The notes under the pieces: model-generated | Databases searched by the model: none | What the model was told of the DNA's origin: nothing | What the model saw: only the letters and a program-made list of their open reading frames with translations | Assembly: GCA_041744735.1 (NCBI GenBank) | Contig: JBGTKH010000427.1 | Coordinates: 1-6,980 of the forward strand | DNA: 6,980 bases | DNA from: JBGTKH01 sp041744735 | GTDB lineage: Bacteria > Planctomycetota > Planctomycetia > Pirellulales > Pirellulaceae | Direction of reading: 5' to 3' | In this document: positions 1 to 6,017 of the stretch, piece after piece | How positions within the stretch are numbered: the first letter of the stretch is position 1 | Layout of the letters: each line of letters begins with the position of its first letter | Program-made: the position numbers and the translations under genes

Positions 1-118
1 CGTCCCCTCCTTGAGACTTCACCTGAACCAACACCGAAGACTCCAGAGGGTATCCAAATTCATCAAACATAGGGAGGCTATTTTCCGGGAGTTGCCTTAC
101 CTGTACTTGACCATGGCA

Positions 119-256
119 TGTTTCACCGACTTGCCGCCTTCGGCCAAGCGGCCGAAGTTCGAGCCCATCTTGCGGCCGTTCGTGGACGACCACACGCTGG
201 CAGGTGCGGAGATCCTCGTCGCCTACACGAACAAACTTCACCGGCGACGCACTTGA
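119..256 (+). pseudogene. N-terminal scrap of a class C beta-lactamase-family serine hydrolase
   Basis: The plus-strand translation contains FEPILRPFVDDHTLAGAEIL followed by VAYTNKLH. This resembles the N-terminal motif I recall from planctomycete serine hydrolases of the beta-lactamase family (pattern: PFVD-x-H-x-LAGAV-x-LVA-x-x-x-KVL). The frame ends at 254-256, about 27 codons after the motif starts. The catalytic SxxK, YxN and KTG motifs are absent from the window in any frame. It is therefore at most a relic, opposite in strand to every real gene here. The motif is short, so chance resemblance is possible. A translated search of 100-300 would decide. Confidence 0.38.
138..157. repeat. 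Perfect 8-bp inverted repeat, 4-nt loop
   Basis: The arms are cttcggcc (138-145) and ggccgaag (150-157), with loop aagc between them. The hairpin is GC-rich and perfect. It lies about 160 bases beyond the pheT stop on that strand and has no T-run after it, so it does not look like an intrinsic terminator. It may be a by-product of GC-rich coding sequence in the hydrolase-like scrap. Confidence 0.5.
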
Positions 257-314
257 TCCAGTCACTGTCGGTGGAATGCATGAACGTCACGTCACAAACG
301 ACGTCGACACCGTG

Positions 315-1245
315 CTACGAAGCCAACAGCATTGCCGTGAGTTGCGTCTTGCACGCGACGACAATCGATTGGCAAATTTGGTCGGCTTCTTCGTTGGTCA
401 AGATGCGCTCCGCCGAACGGAGCGTGACTGTCAGCAGCATTCGTTTTTTGGCGGGGCCGTCGCGGTTGGGGTCGCGGAAGGTTTCTTTGTATTCGACTTG
501 CTCCAAGCAGGGGCCGGAGGCGGTGCGGACGGTGGCGGACAGTTGCGACCAGCGGAGCGGTTCGTCGACGACGAAGTTCAGGTCGCGCGTGATGCTGGGG
601 TAGGGGTTTTGCGGCTGGTATTTGGGGATCAGATCGGCGACGGCGCCGAGGACGCTGAGATCGATTTCGGCGACGGTCGCCGGGCTGCGTAGGCCGAATT
701 GTTTCAGGCCGTCGGGGGTAATTTCGCCGACGAAGCCTAGCAACTGGCCGTTCAGTCGCAACTCGCAAGATTTGTCGGCGTCCAACAGCGGCTGTTGCGT
801 GTCGCCGGTTTCCAGTTGAGCCGCGTGGTTGACCGCGGCTACCAGCGCTTCGACCACGCCTTTGACGCGATAGAAATCGCCGCCGCTAGTGATGCACAGC
901 AGCCGCAGTTCGCTGGGCAGTGGGCCGTCGCTGGGAAGGTATCCGCGCGCGGTCTCGAACAGTTCGATGATCGGATTGGCTAGCGATTCGTTGATGCGGC
1001 GGACGTCGAGCAGGCTGGGGATCAAGCTTCTGCGCAATCGGTCGGCGCCGCGTAGCAGCGGCGTGTTGCATACGATCGGCTCGGCGGCGGTCCAAGGGCT
1101 GAAGGCTTCGGCCCAGTCTTGTCGCACGACGCTGGCGGTCATCGCTTCGTCGAAGCCGGCGGCCGTGAGCACTTGGCGGACTCTGGCCAGCACGCGGTCT
1201 TCGTCGCTGCGGTGCGAAGGGGCCATTGGCACGGCCACGTCGCCC
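315..1245 (-). pseudogene. pheT: 3' remnant of pheT (phenylalanyl-tRNA synthetase beta subunit)
   Basis: Intact PheT is the large subunit of the PheRS heterotetramer; its C-terminal FDX-ACB domain binds the tRNA-Phe anticodon stem. Homology starts abruptly near 1241 at DVAVPMAPSHR, the end of the B5-like region. It continues through the synthetase-like core (CNTPLLRGADRLRRSLIPSL at about 1067-1008; FYRVKGVVEALV; LGFVGEITPDGLKQFGL) to a complete FDX-ACB domain (about 608-318, PYPSITRDLNFVVDEP to the end). About 308 residues remain, against roughly 650-800 in the family, so the N-terminal EMAP-like tRNA-binding domain and B3/B4 editing region are gone. Sequence upstream of 1245 is unrelated and leads into REP-like hairpins. 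The surviving frame has no stops and could start at an internal ATG (1226), but a lone C-terminal half should not be a functional synthetase. A complete pheT is expected elsewhere in the genome. Confidence 0.85.
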
Positions 1246-1316
1246 GCGGCCAAACCACCCGCAAACGGCCCAACTTCCTGTCGCAACTGAAAGAGTTTGC
1301 AACCGGCGAGTGAGGC

Positions 1317-1341
1317 GTAGCAGAATTCGTGAGAATTCTGG
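1317..1341 (+). repeat. REP-like hairpin, copy 1
   Basis: The GTAG head (1317-1320) is followed directly by a perfect 8-bp stem, cagaattc (1321-1328) and gaattctg (1333-1340), closing a gtga loop (1329-1332). Confidence 0.75.
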
Positions 1342-1389
1342 CACGCAGCCTCACGACTTCCGTTTCGGCACGAGCGTCCCGTAACCAAC

Positions 1390-1414
1390 GTAGCCGAACT
1401 CGTGCGCATCCGAA
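1390..1414 (+). repeat. Decayed REP-like copy
   Basis: It carries GTAGCCGAA, then one mismatch, then TCGTG, at the same spacing as the intact copies. The 3' stem arm is degenerate. The first 15 bases (1390-1404) are also complementary, with one mismatch, to 1419-1433, so this copy could pair with the minus-strand copy and form a larger cruciform with a 14-nt loop. Confidence 0.55.
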
Positions 1415-1433
1415 GTCTCACGACTTCGGCTAC
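1409..1433 (-). repeat. REP-like hairpin, copy 2 (inverted)
   Basis: Read on the minus strand, the GTAG head (1433-1430) is followed by the stem ccgaagtc (1429-1422), loop gtga (1421-1418) and gacttcgg (1417-1410). The stem is a perfect 8 bp. Head, loop and loop-closing bases match copy 1; the four stem bases that differ form two compensating pairs. Confidence 0.75.
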
Positions 1434-1475
1434 CAGCAGCGTCGCGTGATCGTAATTGGCTGTCCAGAATCCGGA

Positions 1476-2762
1476 TCAGTTCGCTGTAATCTTTGACACG
1501 CCGAGTACTTGCATCGTCTCCCGCTGCCGCTGTTGGACGAATCGGCGGGCTTCGGCGGCTTTCGCTTTGGCGGACGCGGGGTCTTTGGCCATCGCGAGTA
1601 CGACCGCGGGCAGTCGAGCTACGTCGTCCTCCTTGTCGAAGTTGAACAGCCAGTCGCCAAGTCCAATGTCGCGCCACATCAGGCCCTTGCTGGTCTGTTC
1701 GGCCCAGCGGCAGACGATCGCCGGGATACCGTTGCCGATGCACATGATGGGCGAGTGCATCTCGTTGCCGAACAGGCCGGCGCTGCGGACGTACGTGGAG
1801 ATCGCCTCGCCGGTGAGCCAATAGTCCGGCCGCCACGCGGTCCGCCGTTTCACGTCGTCGGGCAGCCGGTCGTAGAGCAGTTCCTTACCGACGGCCATCT
1901 GCGTGCGATCTTCGGGACAGATCAGCACCTTCATTTCCGTTTGGCGGACGACATCCGCAATCGCCTGTCGCAGCGGCGCGTGATCGTGCTCCTTCATCGC
2001 CTCGTTGCGAGCGTGTTTTGTCTCGTCGCGCTCGACCTTCTTTTCGGGAATCAGCCAGTAAGGCGTGTAGCGCAGCCGCGGGATGCAGCACAGGAATTTT
2101 CCCTCATCTAGTTCGTGCTGTTTGAGAAATGCCGCCGCCTTATCGTCGTCGCGCAAGTCCGTACCAAACGCGCCGTCAGGACCGAACTCCATCACGGGGC
2201 AAGTGCAACCGCGATCCTTCGCCAACTGCAGCGAAACGGAGTCGCGAAAGAAGACGAAACTGGCTTTGCTCAAAACATCGATCGTTCGGGCGAAAGTGTC
2301 ATCCGGCGTGGGCTTGGTGGAAGTCGAACTAATAACCGGCAGCGTGATCCCGTACACGCCGTACGGCTTGCCCGTTTCCGTGCTCCAGCGGACCACATCC
2401 TTCTCGGCCACAAGCGATGGCCCGGACCCGTGCAGCAGGAAGTTGCATTCGGCGAACGCCGTCTTCAGCGCTTCCGCACTCTGCACGATGCTCAACTTCG
2501 GAAACCGCCGCCGCAACATCTCATCGACGCCGTTGTCGACTCGGCTGGGCCACAAGCGGACTTCCGCCTCGGGCAAGTACCGTTCCAGCAGCGCCAGCAC
2601 ACCGGGCGTGTGAGCAATATCTCCGATGTTCACCGTCTGCCACGAAGACCGAAGGAGAATTCGCGGCCGCCGGCGCTCATCGGCGCCCCGACCCGTCCGT
2701 GTGGACAAAACGCCCGCAATCGCTGCCGCCGTCGCCGATTGCAAAAACTGACGCCGTTTCAT
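1476..2762 (-). CDS. Tat-signalled polysaccharide pyruvyl transferase-family protein
   Basis: A 428-residue protein resembling the polysaccharide pyruvyl transferase family (PF04230). Characterised members move a pyruvyl ketal from phosphoenolpyruvate to a sugar of an exopolysaccharide or cell-wall polymer. Visible family-like features are NIGDIAHTPG (45-54), HGSGPSLV (111-118), FFRDSVSLQLA (171-181), GPDGAFGTD (194-202) and a C-terminal block with HSPIMCIGNGIPAIVC (336-351) followed by K359. The N-terminus MKRRQFLQS plus an Ala-rich stretch to about residue 28 is a twin-arginine signal, so the product is probably exported or membrane-anchored. That is odd for a PEP-dependent enzyme; a binding or altered catalytic role is possible. 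The ATG at 2762 is supported by a GGAGAA ribosome site and by the position of the Tat motif. The gene starts 28 bp after the kinase stop, so cotranscription is likely. The family call is fairly firm; the substrate is unknown. Confidence 0.8.
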   Translation of the reverse strand: MKRRQFLQSATAAAIAGVLSTRTGRGADERRRPRILLRSSWQTVNIGDIAHTPGVLALLERYLPEAEVRLWPSRVDNGVDEMLRRRFPKLSIVQSAEALKTAFAECNFLLHGSGPSLVAEKDVVRWSTETGKPYGVYGITLPVISSTSTKPTPDDTFARTIDVLSKASFVFFRDSVSLQLAKDRGCTCPVMEFGPDGAFGTDLRDDDKAAAFLKQHELDEGKFLCCIPRLRYTPYWLIPEKKVERDETKHARNEAMKEHDHAPLRQAIADVVRQTEMKVLICPEDRTQMAVGKELLYDRLPDDVKRRTAWRPDYWLTGEAISTYVRSAGLFGNEMHSPIMCIGNGIPAIVCRWAEQTSKGLMWRDIGLGDWLFNFDKEDDVARLPAVVLAMAKDPASAKAKAAEARRFVQQRQRETMQVLGVSKITAN

Positions 2763-2770
2763 CGTTTAGA

Positions 2771-2776
2771 TTCTCC
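2771..2776 (-). promoter_or_regulatory. Shine-Dalgarno GGAGAA of the pyruvyl transferase-like gene
   Basis: On the minus strand, GGAGAA ends 8 bases before the ATG at 2762-2760, with its GGAG core 10 bases before it. It is the clearest ribosome site in the window and fixes the start just ahead of the twin-arginine motif. The kinase, MCP and yfiR-like starts lack a comparable site. Confidence 0.7.
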
Positions 2777-2790
2777 AATACTTACTAGGT

Positions 2791-4371
2791 TTATTGCCTG
2801 CGTGGCAAGGTAACGATGAACGTGGCACCCTCGCCTGGGACGGCTTTGGCCGTAATTGTCCCGCGATGGCGTTCGACGATCTTGCGGCACACGGCCAAGC
2901 CGATCCCCGTGCCTTCGTACTGGCCTCGGCCATGCAAGCGCTCGAAGGGCTTGAAGAGGCGGTGCAGATATTTCTCGTCAAAGCCAATGCCGTTGTCTTG
3001 CACGGTGATTTCGTAGACCAACTCCGTCGCCGAGACTACGGAGCCGGCCGCGCCGTTGGGTTGGAGCTCGCGGCTGCTGACTTTCACCATGGGTGGCACG
3101 TCGGGCCGGCGATACTTCAGCGCGTTTCCAATCAAATTCTGCAGCAGTTGCCGCATTTGGGTCGGTTCTGCGTCGAGCGTCGGCAGCGGATCGATCTCCA
3201 CTAGGCCTCCGGTATCCTTGATCCGGGTCTCCAGATCGGTGATCACGTCTTTCGCGACGGCCGATAAATCCACGGCCGCGAACGGCCGGGCTTTGGTCGT
3301 GACTCGCGAGTACAACAAGAGGTCGTTGATCAGGGATTTCATGCGCGCGACGGCGCTCTGCATGCGGCTGACGAAATCGCGTCCTTCGTCTCCCAGCGCG
3401 TCGCCGTAGCGGCTGGCCAGCATGTCGCCGAAGGCCTGCACCTTCCGCAACGGCTCTTGCAAGTCATGCGACGCGATGTAGGCGAACTGTTCCAATTCGC
3501 CGTTGGAACGCGCGAGTTCCGCGTTGGTGCGGGCCAATTGTTGGGCTTGCTGTTGCATTTGCTGCTCGCCCACTTCAAGGGCTTGGGTCTTGGCGCGCAG
3601 ACTCTCGGTTCGCTGATGAACCAATTCCTCCAGGTGTTTGCCGTGCCGTTCCAGCTCGGCATCGCGCTCTTGAATCTGCGCCAGCATCGCGTTAAAGGCG
3701 TCGTACAGCGTTCCCAGTTCGTCGCGTCCTTGCTTCTCGACGCGCACGGAAAAATCGGACTCGGCCGAAACCATTTGCGTGGCATCGACCAACCGCAGAA
3801 TGGGGCCGGAAATAAGGCGCTGGAGCTGGTAGGACAGCAGGACCGCAAGGCAGATGGCAATCGCCAGAAATCCAAGCACCATTTGCAAGGAATGCCAGAC
3901 TTGGCTGGTAAGCTGCTGCGTCGTGGCGCGTAAGTAAATCGTTCCCAACGGCTGGCCGTCTTGCAGCACACTCTTGAAAACCTCCAAATGTCCGTCGCCG
4001 GTGAATCGGTGGCCATCGGATTCGGCCTGGGGAGCTTGGAAGTCTATCGAGTTTTCGGCTTTGTAGCTGGCAGCGATGTTGCCTGTTGCATCGTACGTGG
4101 CCGCGAAGACGATGGTGGGTTCGGCGCGCAAGTCCGACAGCAATTGTTGCGTCAGCGCCGGGTCTACGCTCAGCGCCGCAGCACTGTTGGCCGCCAGCAC
4201 GTTGGCCAGCGTCGTGTACTGGTTGACCATCAGCCGTTTCGTCGTCTGCACGCCAGTCAGCACGATGGCCGTGGTGGTCAGCAACAACACCACGCTGACG
4301 ATGGCCGACAGCAAGACCGTCAACTTATGACGGATCGGTAAATCTCGAAAAGCACCCATAGGCGTCGTCAT
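2791..4371 (-). CDS. Sensor histidine kinase with CHASE8-like periplasmic domain and HAMP
   Basis: A 526-residue membrane kinase. Order: TM1 (about 16-40), periplasmic domain (about 41-158) with LANVLAANSAAALS and DGHRFTGDGHLEVFK, TM2 (about 163-184), HAMP (about 185-238, ending in DELGTLYDAFNAMLAQI), a Gln-rich coiled coil (about 235-295), HisKA with phosphoacceptor His302 in SHDLQEPL, and an HATPase_c domain. In the latter I see the N box LLQNLIGNALKY (409-420), DNGIGF (459-464), FKPFERLH (473-480) and GTGIGLAV (487-494). All expected catalytic motifs are present. It has no receiver domain, and no response regulator gene lies in the window. The start ATG (4371-4369) overlaps the MCP stop as ATGA, suggesting translational coupling; ATG 4359 (Met5) is an alternative. 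The sensor half closely matches the adjacent MCP. CHASE8 is assigned by resemblance to YfiN-type sensors. Confidence 0.9.
   Translation of the reverse strand: MTTPMGAFRDLPIRHKLTVLLSAIVSVVLLLTTTAIVLTGVQTTKRLMVNQYTTLANVLAANSAAALSVDPALTQQLLSDLRAEPTIVFAATYDATGNIAASYKAENSIDFQAPQAESDGHRFTGDGHLEVFKSVLQDGQPLGTIYLRATTQQLTSQVWHSLQMVLGFLAIAICLAVLLSYQLQRLISGPILRLVDATQMVSAESDFSVRVEKQGRDELGTLYDAFNAMLAQIQERDAELERHGKHLEELVHQRTESLRAKTQALEVGEQQMQQQAQQLARTNAELARSNGELEQFAYIASHDLQEPLRKVQAFGDMLASRYGDALGDEGRDFVSRMQSAVARMKSLINDLLLYSRVTTKARPFAAVDLSAVAKDVITDLETRIKDTGGLVEIDPLPTLDAEPTQMRQLLQNLIGNALKYRRPDVPPMVKVSSRELQPNGAAGSVVSATELVYEITVQDNGIGFDEKYLHRLFKPFERLHGRGQYEGTGIGLAVCRKIVERHRGTITAKAVPGEGATFIVTLPRRQ
4181..4214. repeat. 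34-bp perfect direct repeat, copy in the kinase gene
   Basis: Identical to 5632-5665 in the MCP gene. It encodes the TLANVLAANSA stretch of the periplasmic domain. Identity at synonymous positions points to recent duplication or gene conversion between the paralogues. Confidence 0.85.
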
Positions 4372-5810
4372 TTCATCGCCGCCTGTTCCGCCGGCACCAA
4401 GTCATTCACCGGCCGGTTCAACGCCAAATTCTGCCTTTTGACCTCGTCGATGTCTTGCACCGCCATGTTGACTCGCGCCATGCCGGTAGCCTGTTGGTCG
4501 GAGGACACTGCGATCTCGGCCGTGGCCTTGGCCGCCGCGGCCAGCGTGTCGGCCAGCGTCTTGATCGTGCTGCCCGCCTGGGCGGCTACCTTGCTGGCGA
4601 CCGCCACGGCCTCATTTCCCTGCTCCGTGGAAAGCACGGCCGTGTTGGTCTGCGTCTGGATCTCGCTGAGGATCTGGCGGACCTGTGCGGCGGCCTTCTT
4701 GGACTGCTCGGCCAAGGCCTTGACTTCATCGGCTACCACCGAGAATCCCTTGCCGTGCTCGCCGGCCCGCGACGCTTCGATGGCGGCGTTCAACGCCAGC
4801 AGGTTCGTCTCGTCGGCGATTTCGTTGATCATGGTAATGATATCGCCGATGGCGTGCGCCCGTTCGGCCAGCGACAAAATGTTCTGCGCCGCCGTTTCAA
4901 ACCGCTCCTTAACGGTCCGCATCGCGGCGATGGAGTCGTCGACGGCCCGGCGTCCGGCGGCGCCGACTTCGACCGTTCGGCGCGCCGATTCGCCGACTTC
5001 CTTGGCTCGGGCGGCCGCCTGCGTGGAAGTGGCCGCCACTTGGCTGACGGCGTCGCGCACGGTCTCAAACGTCTTATCCAACTGGGAATTGGCGTTTTCC
5101 AAGGCGGCATCCCGCTGTTGAATCTGCGCCAGCATCGAGTTGAAGCCGTCGCAGAGCACGCCCAGTTCGTCGTTGCCCTGCTTTTCCACGCGGATCGAAA
5201 AGTCGGCCTCCCGCGTCACGCGCTGCGTGGCCTGGGCCAACTCCAGGATCGGGCCAGAAATGACACGCTGAAGTTGGAACGACAATAACAGCGCGATGCA
5301 CAACGCCGCCGCCAAACACCCAACCACGATGCCGGCCGATCGCAGAAGCTGGGTATTCAGATCCTTCGTCGTGGCCCGCAAATAGACCGTTCCTACCGGC
5401 TGCTCGCCAAGCACGACGTGCTTGAAGACCTCCAAATGCCCGTCGTCGGTGAACCGGTGTCCGTCTTCCTCCGGCGGCGGCGGGGGCTCAAATGTTTCGT
5501 ACCCCTCGGCTTGATAGCGGCCCGCGACCTTTCCCTGCGCGTCGTACGTGCACGCAAATGCGATCGTGGGTTCCACGCGCAAGTCGGAGAGGACTTGCTG
5601 CGTGAGCGCAGGATCGAAACTCAAGGCCTCGGCACTGTTGGCCGCCAGCACGTTGGCCAGCGTCGAGAATTGTCCGACCATCAAGGACTTGGTGGTCCGC
5701 ACGTCGTTCACCATCGTCGCCCCGGACGTCAGCAACAACACGACGGTGACAACCAACAGCAGCAACAGCGTCAGTTTCCAACGAATCGGTAGATCACGCA
5801 GCGGACGCAT
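4368..5810 (-). CDS. Methyl-accepting chemotaxis protein with CHASE8-like periplasmic domain and HAMP
   Basis: Taken from the ATG at 5810 this is a 480-residue transducer. TM1 is at about 12-30, the periplasmic domain at 31-156 (with LANVLAANSAEALS, a PPPPP run at 109-113 and DGHRFTDDGHLEVFK), TM2 at about 158-180, and HAMP at about 181-234. The cytoplasmic helical hairpin spans about 245-460. Its tip carries the conserved MCP core (NEIADETNLLALNAAIEA from 329, then GKGFSVVADEVKALAEQS to 370), the CheA/CheW-binding zone. There is no C-terminal CheR/CheB-tethering pentapeptide; the protein ends DLVPAEQAAMK. An upstream in-frame TTG (5903) would add 31 residues, but that stretch is translated repeat sequence, whereas Met at 5810 aligns with the kinase N-terminus (RDLPIR-x-KLT). 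No Shine-Dalgarno is visible before 5810. No che genes lie in the window. Confidence 0.9.
   Translation of the reverse strand: MRPLRDLPIRWKLTLLLLLVVTVVLLLTSGATMVNDVRTTKSLMVGQFSTLANVLAANSAEALSFDPALTQQVLSDLRVEPTIAFACTYDAQGKVAGRYQAEGYETFEPPPPPEEDGHRFTDDGHLEVFKHVVLGEQPVGTVYLRATTKDLNTQLLRSAGIVVGCLAAALCIALLLSFQLQRVISGPILELAQATQRVTREADFSIRVEKQGNDELGVLCDGFNSMLAQIQQRDAALENANSQLDKTFETVRDAVSQVAATSTQAAARAKEVGESARRTVEVGAAGRRAVDDSIAAMRTVKERFETAAQNILSLAERAHAIGDIITMINEIADETNLLALNAAIEASRAGEHGKGFSVVADEVKALAEQSKKAAAQVRQILSEIQTQTNTAVLSTEQGNEAVAVASKVAAQAGSTIKTLADTLAAAAKATAEIAVSSDQQATGMARVNMAVQDIDEVKRQNLALNRPVNDLVPAEQAAMK
5632..5665. repeat. 34-bp perfect direct repeat, copy in the MCP gene
   Basis: Identical to 4181-4214 in the kinase gene, about 1.45 kb away in the same orientation. 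Together they form a substrate for recombination that could fuse the MCP sensor to the kinase output and delete the intervening sequence. Confidence 0.85.
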
Positions 5811-5814
5811 GGGC

Positions 5815-5880
5815 AAAGGACGAAGGACGAAGGACGAAAGTCGAAGGAATGACGAAATCCGAATGACGAAATGAATGAAC
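5815..5880. repeat. GACGAA short-repeat array, 7-bp period, upstream of the MCP gene
   Basis: On the plus strand gacgaa occurs at 5819, 5826, 5833, 5851 and 5865, with a variant gtcgaa at 5840. The spacings are 7 or multiples of 7, apart from the copy at 5851. The array ends five bases before the MCP start codon, so it forms the 5' leader of that gene. In the MCP direction it reads as repeated TTCGTCC units. From memory, such TTCGTC-rich intergenic repeats are common in planctomycete genomes; I could not verify this here. Confidence 0.75.
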
Positions 5881-5892
5881 CCAACCGATAAC

Positions 5893-5906
5893 GTCTTGGC
5901 CAAGAC
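5893..5906. promoter_or_regulatory. Perfect 14-bp palindrome, possible operator
   Basis: gtcttggccaagac is a perfect palindrome with no spacer. It lies between the two oppositely oriented repeat arrays, about 83 bases upstream of the MCP start, in the only sizeable gap between the yfiR-like and MCP genes. A dimeric regulator site is possible. I could not identify a convincing -35/-10 pair next to it. Confidence 0.35.
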
Positions 5907-5925
5907 TTGACGGCGATTACATCAC

Positions 5926-6017
5926 ATTCGACATTTGTGCTTCGTCATCCCTTCGTCCTTCATCACTAGGCATTCGTGCTTCTTTCGTCATTGGGTATTT
6001 CGTCATTAGTCCCTTAC
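5926..6017. repeat. TTCGTC repeat array, inverted relative to 5815-5880
   Basis: On the plus strand ttcgtc occurs at 5941, 5952, 5984 and 5999, plus ttcgtg at 5973. This is the complement of the gacgaa unit on the other side of the palindrome. The array begins directly after the yfiR-like stop (6018-6020). Spacing is less regular than in the MCP-proximal array. The two arrays could pair into a long imperfect hairpin in an mRNA spanning yfiR and MCP. Confidence 0.7.

Larger units (their letters stand above)
1..314. other. Gene-poor stretch downstream of the pheT remnant
   Basis: I see no intact gene here. The only protein-like signal is a short plus-strand piece resembling the start of a beta-lactamase-family serine hydrolase (about 119-238), which contains a strong 8-bp hairpin (138-157). 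Bases 1-118 and 257-314 show nothing I recognise in any frame. No T-tract terminator is visible after the pheT stop at 315-317. Confidence 0.5.
1317..1433. repeat. Cluster of REP-like GTAG hairpins (BIME-like inverted pair)
   Basis: This 117-bp block fills most of the gap between the pyruvyl transferase gene and the pheT remnant. It begins with a GTAG-headed hairpin on the plus strand and ends with a related one on the minus strand. Decayed copies lie between them: GTAGCCGAACTCGTG at 1390-1404 (plus) and an 11-bp core ctcacgacttc at 1350-1360 (minus orientation). Orientation therefore alternates plus, minus, plus, minus, as in bacterial interspersed mosaic elements. Established knowledge: REP elements recognised by RAYT (TnpA-REP) transposases are hairpins with a GTAG-type tetranucleotide at the 5' foot. 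Assignment to that class is inference. I see no target-site duplication and no transposase. Confidence 0.7.

Noticed and set aside
204..315. Minus-strand frame with DVTFMHSTDSDWIKC, faintly like a phage ERF recombination protein
   Set aside because: The match is a few residues around one His-Ser/Trp pattern and no other ERF motif follows; too weak to call.
1246..1421. Upstream part of the open frame containing the pheT remnant
   Set aside because: It reads through the REP-like hairpins and shows no PheT similarity; the open frame there is chance.
1390..1433. 15-bp near-perfect inverted repeat as a terminator after the pyruvyl transferase gene
   Set aside because: No T-run follows on the minus strand, and the structure is better explained as two REP-like copies facing each other.
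4438..5288. Long plus-strand open frames opposite the MCP gene
   Set aside because: They mirror the codon structure of the MCP gene, have low-complexity Ala/Arg/Gly-rich translations, and match no family I recognise.
4368..5810. A YfiN-like diguanylate cyclase output
   Set aside because: No GGDEF or EAL motif is present in either receptor; the outputs are plainly MCP hairpin and HisKA/HATPase.
5815..6017. Short regular repeats as a possible CRISPR array
   Set aside because: The unit is 6-7 bp with no unique spacers of 30-40 bp and no cas genes; the two arrays are inverted to each other.
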